A model generated the notes under the pieces. The model ran no database searches and was not told the origin of the DNA. It saw nothing but the letters and a program-made list of their open reading frames with translations. This document shows positions 25,438 to 35,891 of a DNA stretch of 64,000 nt, in pieces. Origin of the DNA: Alcanivorax sp. S71-1-4. Lineage in GTDB: Bacteria; Pseudomonadota; Gammaproteobacteria; Pseudomonadales; Alcanivoracaceae. The position numbers and the translations under genes are program-made. Each line of letters starts with the position of its first letter. Within the stretch, counting starts at the first letter, position 1. The stretch spans positions 1-64,000 of the forward strand of contig NZ_AQOR01000021.1 of the NCBI RefSeq assembly GCF_009846755.1. Direction: 5' to 3'.

Positions 25438-27060
25438 ATGTCGATTTTCGAGCAGGGCCTCGGCCGTTCCGGCGTCAACCATGTTGCACTGACCCCGCTG
25501 AGCTTTATCGAGCGCACCGCCAGCGTCTATCCCGACTACCCCGCCGTGGTACACGGTGCCATCCGCCGTACCTGGGCCGACACCTACCGGCGCTGCCGCC
25601 AGCTTGCCTCCGCGCTGACAGCCCGCGGCGTACGCCGGGGTGACACCGTGGCGGTGATGCTGCCGAACATTCCCGCCATGCTCGAAGCCCACTTCGCCGT
25701 GCCGATGACGGGCGCCGTGCTCAACACCCTGAACGTGCGCCTGGACGCCGAGGCGATCGCCTTCATGCTCCAGCATGGCGAGGCCAAGGTGCTGATCGCC
25801 GACCGGGAATTCCATCAGGTCATCCACGATGCGCTGGGCATGCTCGACCACCCGCCGCTGGTGATCGACGTGGACGACCCGGAATACGGCGAGGGCGCGC
25901 CGGTCTCCGCCCTCGACTACGAGGCCGTGCTGGCCGAAGGCGCCCCGGACTATGCCTGGCAGTGGCCCGAAGACGAATGGCAGGCCATTTCACTGAACTA
26001 CACGTCCGGCACCACCGGCAATCCGAAAGGGGTGGTGTATCACCACCGTGGCGCCTTCCTGAACGCCATGGGCAACCAGATGACGTGGGCCATGGGCAAT
26101 CACCCGGTGTATCTGTGGACCCTGCCGATGTTCCACTGCAACGGCTGGTGCTATCCCTGGACCGTAACGGCTCTGGCCGGCGTGCACGTGTGCCTGCGGC
26201 GTGTCGATCCGCAGAAAATTCTCACCCTGATCCACGACGAGCAGGTCACTCACTTGTGCGGTGCGCCGATCGTGCTCAATGCACTGGTCAACATGCCGGA
26301 CGCCGAGAAAGCGGCCATCGATCATCCGGTCAACGCCATGGTGGCGGGTGCCGCCCCGCCGGCAAAAGTCATCGGGGCGGTGGAAGACATGGGCATCCGT
26401 GTCACCCACGTCTACGGGCTGACCGAAGTGTACGGCCCGGTCACGGTCTGCGCCTGGCATGACCGCTGGGACGCGCTGCCGCTGGATGAGCGGGCCCGCA
26501 TCAAATCACGCCAGGGAGTGCGTTACCCGACGCTGGAAGGCGTCATGGTGGCCGATCCGGCGACGCTGGCACCGGTCCCGTGCGACGGCGACACCATCGG
26601 CGAGATTTTCATGCGCGGCAACACCGTGATGAAGGGCTACCTGAAAAACCCCTCCGCCACCGCCGAGTCCTTTGCTGGCGGCTGGTTCCACACCGGCGAC
26701 CTGGGCGTGTGCCACCCGGACGGCTACGTGGAAATCCGCGACCGTCTGAAAGACATCATCATTTCCGGCGGCGAGAACATTTCCACCATCGAAGTGGAAG
26801 GCGTGCTGTATCGCCACCCGGCAGTCCTGGAAGCCGCCGTGGTGGCGCGCCCGGACGAAAAATGGGGCGAGACACCCTGTGCGTTCATCACCCTGAAAGC
26901 CGGCCAGCACGATGTGTCGGACACCCAGATCATGCACTTCTGCCGCGAACATCTGGCCGGCTTCAAGGTGCCCAGGACAGTGGTGTTCACCGAGTTGCCG
27001 AAAACATCCACCGGGAAGATCCAGAAATACGTCCTGCGTGACATGGCGCGGGCACTTTAA
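25438..27060 (+). CDS. Acyl-CoA synthetase, AMP-binding (DmdB/medium-chain acyl-CoA ligase type)
   Basis: 540 residues. It activates a carboxylic acid to its CoA thioester through an acyl-AMP. P-loop SLNYTSGTTGNPKGVVYHHR, LPMFHCNGWCYPW, YGLTEVYGP, WFHTGDLG, DRLKDIIISGGENIS and PKTSTGKIQK with the acylation Lys are all intact. Sequence style is that of 3-methylmercaptopropionate-CoA ligase and related short/medium-chain enzymes rather than long-chain FadD. It heads an operon with a permease, acyl-CoA dehydrogenase, thiolase and metallo-hydrolase, suggesting uptake and beta-oxidation of a specific acid. The exact substrate is not known. Confidence 0.88.
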   Translation: MSIFEQGLGRSGVNHVALTPLSFIERTASVYPDYPAVVHGAIRRTWADTYRRCRQLASALTARGVRRGDTVAVMLPNIPAMLEAHFAVPMTGAVLNTLNVRLDAEAIAFMLQHGEAKVLIADREFHQVIHDALGMLDHPPLVIDVDDPEYGEGAPVSALDYEAVLAEGAPDYAWQWPEDEWQAISLNYTSGTTGNPKGVVYHHRGAFLNAMGNQMTWAMGNHPVYLWTLPMFHCNGWCYPWTVTALAGVHVCLRRVDPQKILTLIHDEQVTHLCGAPIVLNALVNMPDAEKAAIDHPVNAMVAGAAPPAKVIGAVEDMGIRVTHVYGLTEVYGPVTVCAWHDRWDALPLDERARIKSRQGVRYPTLEGVMVADPATLAPVPCDGDTIGEIFMRGNTVMKGYLKNPSATAESFAGGWFHTGDLGVCHPDGYVEIRDRLKDIIISGGENISTIEVEGVLYRHPAVLEAAVVARPDEKWGETPCAFITLKAGQHDVSDTQIMHFCREHLAGFKVPRTVVFTELPKTSTGKIQKYVLRDMARAL

Positions 27061-27087
27061 GCGCCCGCCTGTCGCATCCGTTTTTTC

Positions 27088-27099
27088 AACAACAATAAT
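27088..27099 (+). promoter_or_regulatory. A-rich Hfq/Crc-type (CA) motif before the permease gene
   Basis: AACAACAATAAT contains two overlapping AAnAAnAA matches, 29 nt before the permease ATG. A GC-rich hairpin (CCGGCG/CGCCGG, 27101-27118) lies between it and the start. It has the form of Crc/Hfq translational control sites of Pseudomonas transporter mRNAs. Confidence 0.45.
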
Positions 27100-27127
27100 C
27101 CGGCGCCCGGCGCCGGCGGAGAACGCC

Positions 27128-28489
27128 ATGCAACTGCTACAACGTCGACACGGTGAAGAACAGCCGAGCTGGACACTCGGCCCCTTCCGCATTCGCCTGC
27201 CGTTCGTGCATTACCGCTGGGAAACCGCGGAAATGCTGCAGGCCCTGATCATGTTCGTGGTCAGCCTGGGCATGATCCCGCTGCTGCAAAAATACCTTGG
27301 CCTGCCCTATGACGTGGCGCTGGCCTACGTGGTGATCTGCGGCATCGGTTTCATGCTGCCCGCGTTGCTGGGCGTGTCACTGGTGCCCGGCTGGATCACC
27401 CCGGGCATTCCGGTGGTGTTGCTGTACCTGGGCAACTTCGAGCCAGGGCCAGAGGCCATCCAGGCACTGTTCGCCCTGCAGTTTCTGGTGTTCGTGATTT
27501 TTCTGCTGCTCGGTATCACGCGGCTCGGCAGCACACTGGTCCGCATCATTCCGAATTCCATGAAAGGCGGCATCATCATCGGTGCCGGCATTGCCGCACT
27601 GACCGGCGAAATCGAGACCGGTGGCCGGCTGGCCAACACACCCGTCTCGCTGGTGATCGGCAGCCTGATCTGTCTGTACCTGATGTTTTCCACCTCGTTC
27701 CGTGGCCTGACGGAGCGCCTGCCGCTGGCACGCAAAATCGTCAACTACGGCATGGTGCCCGGCATGCTGGTGGCCATTTTTATCGGCATTGCCGCCGGCG
27801 AATACGCGATGCCGGATGTGCAGTGGGGCATCACCCGGCCGGCTTTCAGTGAATGGTGGCAGTACCTGCCGTTTGCGGTCGGCTTCCCCGACGCAAAAGT
27901 CTTTCTGCTGGCGATTCCCACCGCGATCATCGCCTACGTGATCGCGTTCGGCGACATCATTGTCGGGCAGTCGCTGATGCAACGTGTGGACGAACTGCGC
28001 CAGGACGAAAAAATCGACGTCAACATCGACCGTGTGCACCTGGTGACCGCCCTGCGCAACGGCCTGCACGCCTTCTTCGCCCCCTACCCCGGCCTGGCCG
28101 GCCCGCTGTGGACGGCCGTGGCCGCCACCATGGCCGAACGCTACAAGTATGGCCGCAAGGCGATGGATTCCATCTACAGTGGCGCAGGCACCTTCTGGAT
28201 CACTGGTTTTCTGGCCCTGTTCATGTTGCCACTGGTGAGTTTTTTCCAGCCGGTGCTGCCGATTGCGCTGTCGCTGACGCTGATCCTGACCGGCTATATC
28301 TGTCTGATGGTGGGCCTGGAGCAGCTCAGCAACAACACCGAGCGCGGTATTGCCGGCACCATGGGCGTAGTGCTGGCCGTGTACGGGGCTGGCTGGGGCC
28401 TGGCCGCCGGTGCCATCCTGTACCTGCTGGTGGAGCGCACACACCTGCTGCGCTTCAGCCCGCCGCGCCGCGAAGCCAGCAGCGAATGA
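27128..28489 (+). CDS. Multi-pass permease, xanthine/uracil (SLC23/UraA-SulP fold) superfamily
   Basis: 453 residues with 12 or more hydrophobic segments. 'NSMKGGIIIGAGIAALTGEI' is the family's half-helix region and 'AYVIAFGDIIVGQS' matches the second repeat. Canonical purine-permease motifs (QH, NAT signature) are not seen, so the cargo need not be a nucleobase. Given its place between an acyl-CoA ligase and an acyl-CoA dehydrogenase, an organic acid is the likelier substrate; this is inference. The start follows GGCGGAGAACGCC. A Crc-type A-rich site precedes it. Confidence 0.72.
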   Translation: MQLLQRRHGEEQPSWTLGPFRIRLPFVHYRWETAEMLQALIMFVVSLGMIPLLQKYLGLPYDVALAYVVICGIGFMLPALLGVSLVPGWITPGIPVVLLYLGNFEPGPEAIQALFALQFLVFVIFLLLGITRLGSTLVRIIPNSMKGGIIIGAGIAALTGEIETGGRLANTPVSLVIGSLICLYLMFSTSFRGLTERLPLARKIVNYGMVPGMLVAIFIGIAAGEYAMPDVQWGITRPAFSEWWQYLPFAVGFPDAKVFLLAIPTAIIAYVIAFGDIIVGQSLMQRVDELRQDEKIDVNIDRVHLVTALRNGLHAFFAPYPGLAGPLWTAVAATMAERYKYGRKAMDSIYSGAGTFWITGFLALFMLPLVSFFQPVLPIALSLTLILTGYICLMVGLEQLSNNTERGIAGTMGVVLAVYGAGWGLAAGAILYLLVERTHLLRFSPPRREASSE

Positions 28490-28546
28490 TCACCCGCGCT
28501 GGCCGGCCAGGCCGGTCAGCGCACCCAGCACGCCATGAGGTCCGCC

Positions 28547-30301
28547 ATGCCTGAGTACCACGCTCCGCTGCGCGACATGCGCTTTCTGTTGCACGATCTG
28601 TTCGACGCCCCCGCCCGCTGGGCTGGCCTGCCCGCCCTGGCCGGGCAGGTCGACGCCGACACCGCCGATGCCATTCTCGAAGAAGCGGCCCGCGTCATCA
28701 GCGGCCGCATTGCTCCGCTGAACCGGGCGGGCGATGAAACCGGCGCCCTCTGGCAGGCGGGCGAGGTCACCACACCACCCGGGTTCCGCGATGCGTACGC
28801 CACCTTCAGCGAAGGCGGCTGGATCGGCCTCGCCGGCAACCCGGATTTCGGCGGCATGGGCATGCCCAAAATGCTGTCGGTGCACTGCGAGGAAATGCTG
28901 TACGCCGCCAACAGCAGTTTCGCGCTGTACGCCACACTGACCTCCGGCGCCTGCCTGGCCATCGACACCCACGCCAGCGCCGCGCTGAAGCAGCAATACC
29001 TGCCAAAGCTGTACAGCGGCGAATGGTCCGGCGCCATGTGCCTGACCGAGGCGCACGCCGGCAGCGACCTCGGCCTGATCCGCACCAGGGCGGAACCGGA
29101 CGGCGAGGGGCAGTACCGCCTCAGCGGCAGCAAGATATTCATTACCGGCGGTGAACACGACCTCACCACCAATATCATTCACCTGGTGCTGGCACGCCTG
29201 CCCGATGCCCCAGCCGGCCCGAAAGGCATTTCACTGTTCCTGGTGCCGAAATACCTGCCTGCCACCGACGGCCAGGCCGGCGAGCGCAACGCCGTGCAGT
29301 GCGGCGCCATCGAACACAAAATGGGCATCAAGGCATCCGCCACCTGCGTGATGCATTTCGATCAGGCCATCGGCTATCTGGTTGGCGAACCCCACCAGGG
29401 GCTGGCGGCCATGTTCACCATGATGAACTACGAACGCCTGTCCATCGGCATTCAGGGGATCGGCTGCGCCGACCAGTCATTGCAGGTGGCCGCCGGCTAT
29501 GCCCGCGAGCGGCGGCAAGGGCGCGCGCCCGGCACGACCGAACAGGCCGACGCCATTATCCGGCACCCGGACGTACGCCGGATGCTGCTGACCATGAAAG
29601 CCCTCACCGAAGGAGGGCGCGCCTTTGCCACCTATGTCGGCCTGCAACTGGACCTGAGCAAATTCAGTGACGACGACAGCGTGCGCGCCCACGCCAGCGC
29701 CCGCGTCGCCCTGCTGACGCCCGTGGCGAAAGCGTTTTTCACCGACACCGGGCTGGAAAGCTGCGTGCACGGCCAGCAGGTGCTGGGCGGGCACGGATAC
29801 GTGCGCGAATGGGGGCAGGAACAACTGGTGCGTGACGTGCGCATTGCGCAGATTTACGAAGGCACCAACGGCATCCAGGCGCTGGACCTGCTCGGCCGCA
29901 AAGTGATTGCGGACCGGGGCGCCGCCCTGCACGCTTTCATCGACGAGATGCGTGCCGACACGGCGCAGCACACCACCTTCCGCGCACCGCTGAACGACGC
30001 CCTAGACCGCTTGCAGCAGGTGAGCGACTGGCTGATCGAACAGGCCGCCATCGATCCCATGCTGATCAATGCCAGCGCGGTGGAATACCTGCATCTGTTC
30101 GGCTATGTCACCTATGCCTGGCTCTGGGCGCGCATGGCCGATGCCGCCGACCGCGCTGACGGCGACGCGGATTTCCTGGCCGCCAAGCGCGCCACGGCGG
30201 GGTTCTTTTTCCAGCGTCTGTTGCCCCGTATCCTGAGCCTGGAAGCCACCCTGAAAAACGGCAGTGCCAGCCTGACCACGCTGCCGGCGAACCAGTTCTG
30301 A
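28547..30301 (+). CDS. Acyl-CoA dehydrogenase, large type (DmdC-like)
   Basis: 584 residues from ATG 28547 (GAGG seven bases upstream). FAD-dependent alpha,beta-dehydrogenation of an acyl-CoA. Motifs: 'MCLTEAHAGSDLGLIRTRA', 'YRLSGSKIFITGGEHD' and LGGHGYVREW, with the catalytic Glu in IYEGTNGIQALDLLGRK. A C-terminal helical extension (about 460-584) is as in 3-methylmercaptopropionyl-CoA dehydrogenases and related 600-residue enzymes. It acts after the ligase at 25438 and before the thiolase at 30317. No enoyl-CoA hydratase or hydroxyacyl-CoA dehydrogenase gene is in the operon. Confidence 0.87.
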   Translation: MPEYHAPLRDMRFLLHDLFDAPARWAGLPALAGQVDADTADAILEEAARVISGRIAPLNRAGDETGALWQAGEVTTPPGFRDAYATFSEGGWIGLAGNPDFGGMGMPKMLSVHCEEMLYAANSSFALYATLTSGACLAIDTHASAALKQQYLPKLYSGEWSGAMCLTEAHAGSDLGLIRTRAEPDGEGQYRLSGSKIFITGGEHDLTTNIIHLVLARLPDAPAGPKGISLFLVPKYLPATDGQAGERNAVQCGAIEHKMGIKASATCVMHFDQAIGYLVGEPHQGLAAMFTMMNYERLSIGIQGIGCADQSLQVAAGYARERRQGRAPGTTEQADAIIRHPDVRRMLLTMKALTEGGRAFATYVGLQLDLSKFSDDDSVRAHASARVALLTPVAKAFFTDTGLESCVHGQQVLGGHGYVREWGQEQLVRDVRIAQIYEGTNGIQALDLLGRKVIADRGAALHAFIDEMRADTAQHTTFRAPLNDALDRLQQVSDWLIEQAAIDPMLINASAVEYLHLFGYVTYAWLWARMADAADRADGDADFLAAKRATAGFFFQRLLPRILSLEATLKNGSASLTTLPANQF

Positions 30302-30316
30302 GCAAAGGACAAGACC

Positions 30317-31498
30317 ATGCACGACGTTGTGATTGTTGCCGCCACCCGCACCGCCATCGGACGCTTCCAGGGCGGCCTGGCCACCGTGCCGGCCCCCGCA
30401 CTGGGCGCCACGGTCATCCGTGCGCTGCTGGCCAGAACCGGCGTGCCCGGTGACGCCATCAGCGAAGTAATCCTCGGACAGGTGCTGGCCGCCGGCAGTG
30501 GCCAGAACCCGGCCCGCCAGGCCGTCATCCAGGCGGGCCTGCCACACACTGTGCCGGCGATGACCCTGAACAAAGTCTGCGGCTCGGGCCTGAAAGCCGT
30601 GCAGCTCGGCGCCCAGGCGATTGCCTGCGGCGACGCCGAAATCGTCATCGCCGGCGGCCAGGAAAACATGAGCCTGGCGCCGTACGTGCTGCCCAAAGTG
30701 CGCACCGGGCTGCGCATGGGCCACAGCGAGGTCATCGACAGCATGATTTGCGACGGGCTGTGGGATGCGTTCAACGACTACCATATGGGCTTCACCGCCG
30801 AGAACCTGGCCGAACGCTACCAGATCAGCCGCGCGGAACAGGATGCGTTCGCCGCACAATCGCAACAGCGGGCCGGCGCCGCCCAGGCGGCCGGTTATTT
30901 CCGTGACGAAATCACCCCGGTGAGCGTGCCGCAGAAACACGGCGAACCACGCCTCATTGATCAGGACGAACAGCCCCGCGGCGACACCACCGCCGACGCG
31001 CTGGCCGCGCTGCGCCCGGCCTTTCGCCGGGACGGCTCCGTCACAGCCGGCAACGCCTCCGCGCTGAACGACGGCGCCGCCGCCGTCATGCTGATGACGC
31101 ACGGCAAAGCAGCCTCCCTCGGCCTGACGCCGCTGGCGATTATTCGCGGTGCCGGCAGCAGCGGCGTGGACCCGGCGATCATGGGCATCGGCCCGGTATC
31201 CGCCACGCGCCGCGCGCTGGCCCGCGCCGGCTGGTCACTGGACCAGCTCGACCTGATCGAAGCCAACGAAGCCTTCGCCGCGCAATCGCTGGCCGTGGCC
31301 CGGGAACTCGGCTGGGACAGTGCGCGCGTCAATGTGCACGGCGGCGCCATCGCCCTCGGTCATCCCATCGGCGCCTCCGGTTGCCGCGTGCTGGTCACGC
31401 TGCTGCACGCAATGCAACGCCGCGACGCGAAAAAGGGCCTGGCCACGCTGTGCATCGGTGGCGGTCAGGGTGTCGCACTGGCCGTGGAGCGCCCATGA
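30317..31498 (+). CDS. Acetyl-CoA C-acyltransferase (thiolase)
   Basis: 393 residues. Thiolytic cleavage or Claisen condensation of acyl-CoA. The nucleophile Cys88 lies in [11 protein letters not shown], the catalytic His in [11 protein letters not shown], and the second Cys in CIGGGQG. '[15 protein letters not shown]' and '[19 protein letters not shown]' are standard. The length fits acetoacetyl-CoA/3-ketoacyl-CoA thiolases. The stop overlaps the metallo-hydrolase start by four bases. Confidence 0.92.
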   Translation: MHDVVIVAATRTAIGRFQGGLATVPAPALGATVIRALLARTGVPGDAISEVILGQVLAAGSGQNPARQAVIQAGLPHTVPAMTLNKVCGSGLKAVQLGAQAIACGDAEIVIAGGQENMSLAPYVLPKVRTGLRMGHSEVIDSMICDGLWDAFNDYHMGFTAENLAERYQISRAEQDAFAAQSQQRAGAAQAAGYFRDEITPVSVPQKHGEPRLIDQDEQPRGDTTADALAALRPAFRRDGSVTAGNASALNDGAAAVMLMTHGKAASLGLTPLAIIRGAGSSGVDPAIMGIGPVSATRRALARAGWSLDQLDLIEANEAFAAQSLAVARELGWDSARVNVHGGAIALGHPIGASGCRVLVTLLHAMQRRDAKKGLATLCIGGGQGVALAVERP

Positions 31499-32361
31499 CC
31501 CGCACGCTGACCACCCTCACCGGCAACAGCCAGCGGCTGGATGGCGGCGCCATGTTCGGCAATGCACCCAAAGCCCTGTGGGAACGCTGGGTCACCCCGG
31601 ATGAAGCAAACCGCATTGCCCTCGGCTGCCGTGCCCTGCTGGTGCGCGAGCCGCATCGCACCGTGCTGATCGAAACCGGCATCGGCGCGTTCTTCTCACC
31701 GGACATGAAGCACCGTTTCGGCGTCCAGGAAGACCGCCATGTCCTGCTGGAAAGCCTCGACGCCATTGGCCTGAGCGATGCCGACATCGACGTCGTACTG
31801 CTGACGCACCTGCACTTCGACCATGCCGGCGGCCTGCTCGCCGCATGGCAGGAAAACACCCCCGCGCAACTGCTGTTCCCGAACGCCACCTACATGACCG
31901 GCCGCCGCCAGTGGCTGCGCGCCCGCACGCCGCATTCCCGCGACCGCGCCTCCTATATCCCCGACATGCTCGACCTGCTGGAAGCCAGCGGCCGGTTGCA
32001 ACTGATAGACGAGGACGCCGCCAACCCGCTCGGCGACGGCTGGCATTTCCACTGGAGCGACGGCCACACGCCCGGGCAGTTGCTGCCAGAAGTGATGCTG
32101 CCCGACGGCCCGGTGGTGTTTGCCGGCGACCTGGTGCCTGGCGTGCCCTGGGTACACCTGCCGATCACCATGGGGTATGACCGCTTCCCGGAGGGGCTGA
32201 TCGAGGAGAAACAGCAACTGCTGGACGATCTGCTCGCCCGCAACGGTCGGTTAGTGTTTACCCACGACCCCGACACAGCGCTCGGCCGGCTGGCGCGCGA
32301 CGCCAAAGGCCGTTATCAGGTCACGGAAACCGCCGCCAGCGTGCGCGACCTGGCGCGATAA
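31495..32361 (+). CDS. Metallo-beta-lactamase-fold hydrolase
   Basis: 288 residues from the ATG that overlaps the thiolase stop. The zinc site [10 protein letters not shown] (HxHxDH), the following His in [10 protein letters not shown] and the Asp in VVFAGDLVP are present. Translational coupling to thiolase suggests it removes CoA or a lactone/ester in the same pathway; many such enzymes act as acyl-CoA thioesterases or lactonases. Substrate unknown. Confidence 0.83.
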   Translation: MTRTLTTLTGNSQRLDGGAMFGNAPKALWERWVTPDEANRIALGCRALLVREPHRTVLIETGIGAFFSPDMKHRFGVQEDRHVLLESLDAIGLSDADIDVVLLTHLHFDHAGGLLAAWQENTPAQLLFPNATYMTGRRQWLRARTPHSRDRASYIPDMLDLLEASGRLQLIDEDAANPLGDGWHFHWSDGHTPGQLLPEVMLPDGPVVFAGDLVPGVPWVHLPITMGYDRFPEGLIEEKQQLLDDLLARNGRLVFTHDPDTALGRLARDAKGRYQVTETAASVRDLAR

Positions 32362-32379
32362 CCGCGCAGGCTTTGCAGC

Positions 32380-32403
32380 CTCCCCGGCCGCCTGCGGCCG
32401 GGG
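32380..32403 (+). terminator. GC-rich hairpin after the acyl-CoA operon
   Basis: CCCCGGCCGC and GCGGCCGGGG flank a 2-nt loop, 18 nt after the hydrolase stop. No T-run follows, so it may be a weak or Rho-assisted terminator. Confidence 0.5.
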
Positions 32404-32477
32404 TCCTGACCGTTTCTCTCACCCTACTACCAAAGTGGCCTTTACCCTCCGCGTTCGATCCCCGATAGTGATGCCCT

Positions 32478-32488
32478 GACAACAAAAC
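32478..32488 (+). promoter_or_regulatory. Possible A-rich Hfq/Crc-type motif in the acs leader
   Basis: GACAACAAAAC matches AAnAAnAA at seven of eight positions, about 55 nt before acs. A hairpin GGGCC...GGCCC with an inner GCTGCAGC palindrome follows before the ribosome-binding site. Confidence 0.3.
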
Positions 32489-32543
32489 GGGCCACCGCTG
32501 CAGCATCGGCCCATTGAAAAGAACATGCTCCAGGAGGCCATTG

Positions 32544-34481
<1,938 letters not shown>

Positions 34482-34504
34482 CACAGCACCCCAGGCCCAC
34501 CAGC

Positions 34505-34536
34505 AAAAAAGGCTGCGTTCCCGCGCAGCCTTTTTT
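34505..34536 (+). terminator. Terminator after acs
   Basis: AAAAAAGGCTGCG, loop TTCCCG and CGCAGCCTTTTTT form a perfect 13-bp stem with A- and T-tracts on both sides, so it could work in both directions. Confidence 0.93.
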
Positions 34537-34561
34537 GTTTTTTGTGCCGGCCCGAATCAGA

Positions 34562-34684
34562 TCACCAGCGCCAGATCGGCACACAGAAGATAAACTCTGT
34601 GCGATGGCCGTCCTGCGCAATCACTTCAGTACGCACACCGTAAGACGCACTGGAAATCAGCACCGGAAAAACGCTGCCGGACAC
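34562..34684 (-). pseudogene. Short coding-like remnant
   Basis: Reading minus from GTG 34684 gives about 40 residues (VSGSVFPVLISSASYGVRTE then VIAQDGHRTEFIFCVPIWRW and stop). The frame stays open only about 13 codons further up and no good start or ribosome-binding site is seen. The even residue mix looks like the C-terminus of a real protein, so a decayed gene end or an unknown short gene is possible. The rest of the 34542-34909 gap is AT-rich. Confidence 0.25.
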
Positions 34685-34853
34685 AATCCTACCCAGTAAA
34701 AGGGCAACGCTCTTTCCCTCATGTTATCTAACTCAAACGTCACATCATGACAAAATGACACCATCCGTTAGCGCCATCATTTCCATCCACGTGACACGAA
34801 CCTGACGCCAAAACTCCACAAATAATTCATTTCACTCTCACACCAAAGCACAC

Positions 34854-34869
34854 CAGAATCCGCATTCTG
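34854..34869. promoter_or_regulatory. Lux-box-like palindrome before the LuxR solo
   Basis: CAGAAT-CCGC-ATTCTG is a perfect 16-bp inverted repeat 40 bp before the luxR-type ATG. It is shorter than the classic 20-bp lux box but suitable for a dimeric LuxR-type protein, which suggests autoregulation. Confidence 0.4.
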
Positions 34870-34909
34870 TCAGCGAAGGTAAATCGCCGCGGCACCGGAG
34901 CCCCCACTG

Positions 34910-35749
34910 ATGTTCCCCCACGCCCCCGTGATCGAGCGTATCGAGCTGCTCAACCGGCTGAGCACGCTTGAACGACTGAATATCGGCCTCGACGCCCTGT
35001 TGCGTGAGTACGGCTTCGCATTCTATTTTTTCGGGCTGGACCAGTCCTTGTCGCTGGTTCGACCCGAACTCACCAGCCTGCACAACCTGCCCGCAGAATG
35101 GTTTCAGCGCTATCTTGCCGAACACCAGATGCACAGCGATCCCACCGTGCGCTACGCCCGCGAGCACGCCCTGCCCCTCCTCTGGCGTGACGCGGACGAC
35201 CTTGCCTCAGACCCTCCCGCCACGCAGATACTGCAGGGCTACCGCGATGCCGGCCTGGGCGCAGCCTGCACCCTGCCGTTGAAAGCGCCCGGCGGCGCGC
35301 CCTGCTGGCTGACCCTGGGCTGTGACAGCGACGACCAGACCAGTCACGCGCGACTGCACGAGTTCATGCCGTTCGCGCTGCTGCTCGCCACCACCGTGCT
35401 GGACTGCTGCCTGCGCCTGACACGCCCGGCAGCCCACCCGGAAACCGTGGACCTCAACACACGCGAGCGCGACTGCCTGGCCTGGGCCAGCGAAGGCATG
35501 ACCAATGCCGAAATCGGCGCCGTGCTCGGCATCAGCGACCGCACCGCCATTTACCATATCGCCAGCGCCTGCCGGAAACTCGGCGCGCGTAACCGTCAGC
35601 ACGCGGTGACCCGGGCCATGCTCTCCGGTCAGCTTGGCGGCAGCGCATCAATGACCCGGGCCCGATACGGCAAACAACGCGATCCGGCCCGCAGCCTGTC
35701 CACACCCCGCTTGCATACGGGTGATAGCGCAACACAATCCTCGCCATAG
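34910..35749 (+). CDS. LuxR-family regulator with autoinducer-binding domain (LuxR solo)
   Basis: 279 residues. The N-terminal ligand domain keeps the AHL-pocket pattern: Trp and Tyr of AEWFQRYL, Asp-Pro of HSDPTV and Trp of LPLLWRD. The C-terminal HTH is LNTRERDCLAWASEGMTNAEIG.SDRTAIYHIASACRKL. No luxI synthase is in the window, so it is a LuxR solo that may sense signals from neighbours or from a distant synthase. About 45 extra residues follow the HTH (basic, Ser-rich), unusual for the family. A terminator-bounded, AT-rich upstream region indicates its own promoter. Confidence 0.87.
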   Translation: MFPHAPVIERIELLNRLSTLERLNIGLDALLREYGFAFYFFGLDQSLSLVRPELTSLHNLPAEWFQRYLAEHQMHSDPTVRYAREHALPLLWRDADDLASDPPATQILQGYRDAGLGAACTLPLKAPGGAPCWLTLGCDSDDQTSHARLHEFMPFALLLATTVLDCCLRLTRPAAHPETVDLNTRERDCLAWASEGMTNAEIGAVLGISDRTAIYHIASACRKLGARNRQHAVTRAMLSGQLGGSASMTRARYGKQRDPARSLSTPRLHTGDSATQSSP

Positions 35750-35891
35750 GCCACGCGCGGTTTTTTCCTGCTCCGGGCTGCGTCATAATCGCGCGCTTCC
35801 CGTTGTGCCACACCACGGCACGCCCCCTGCGCGCCACATCGCGCCTGCTGCCCGCCGACCGGCGCCGCACGTTGTTCTGCGAGCCTGACCT

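Noticed and set aside
27377-28444. 355-codon minus-strand frame
   Set aside because: It is antisense to the permease; the Gln/His-rich translation with no hydrophobic core or domain is a mirror artefact.
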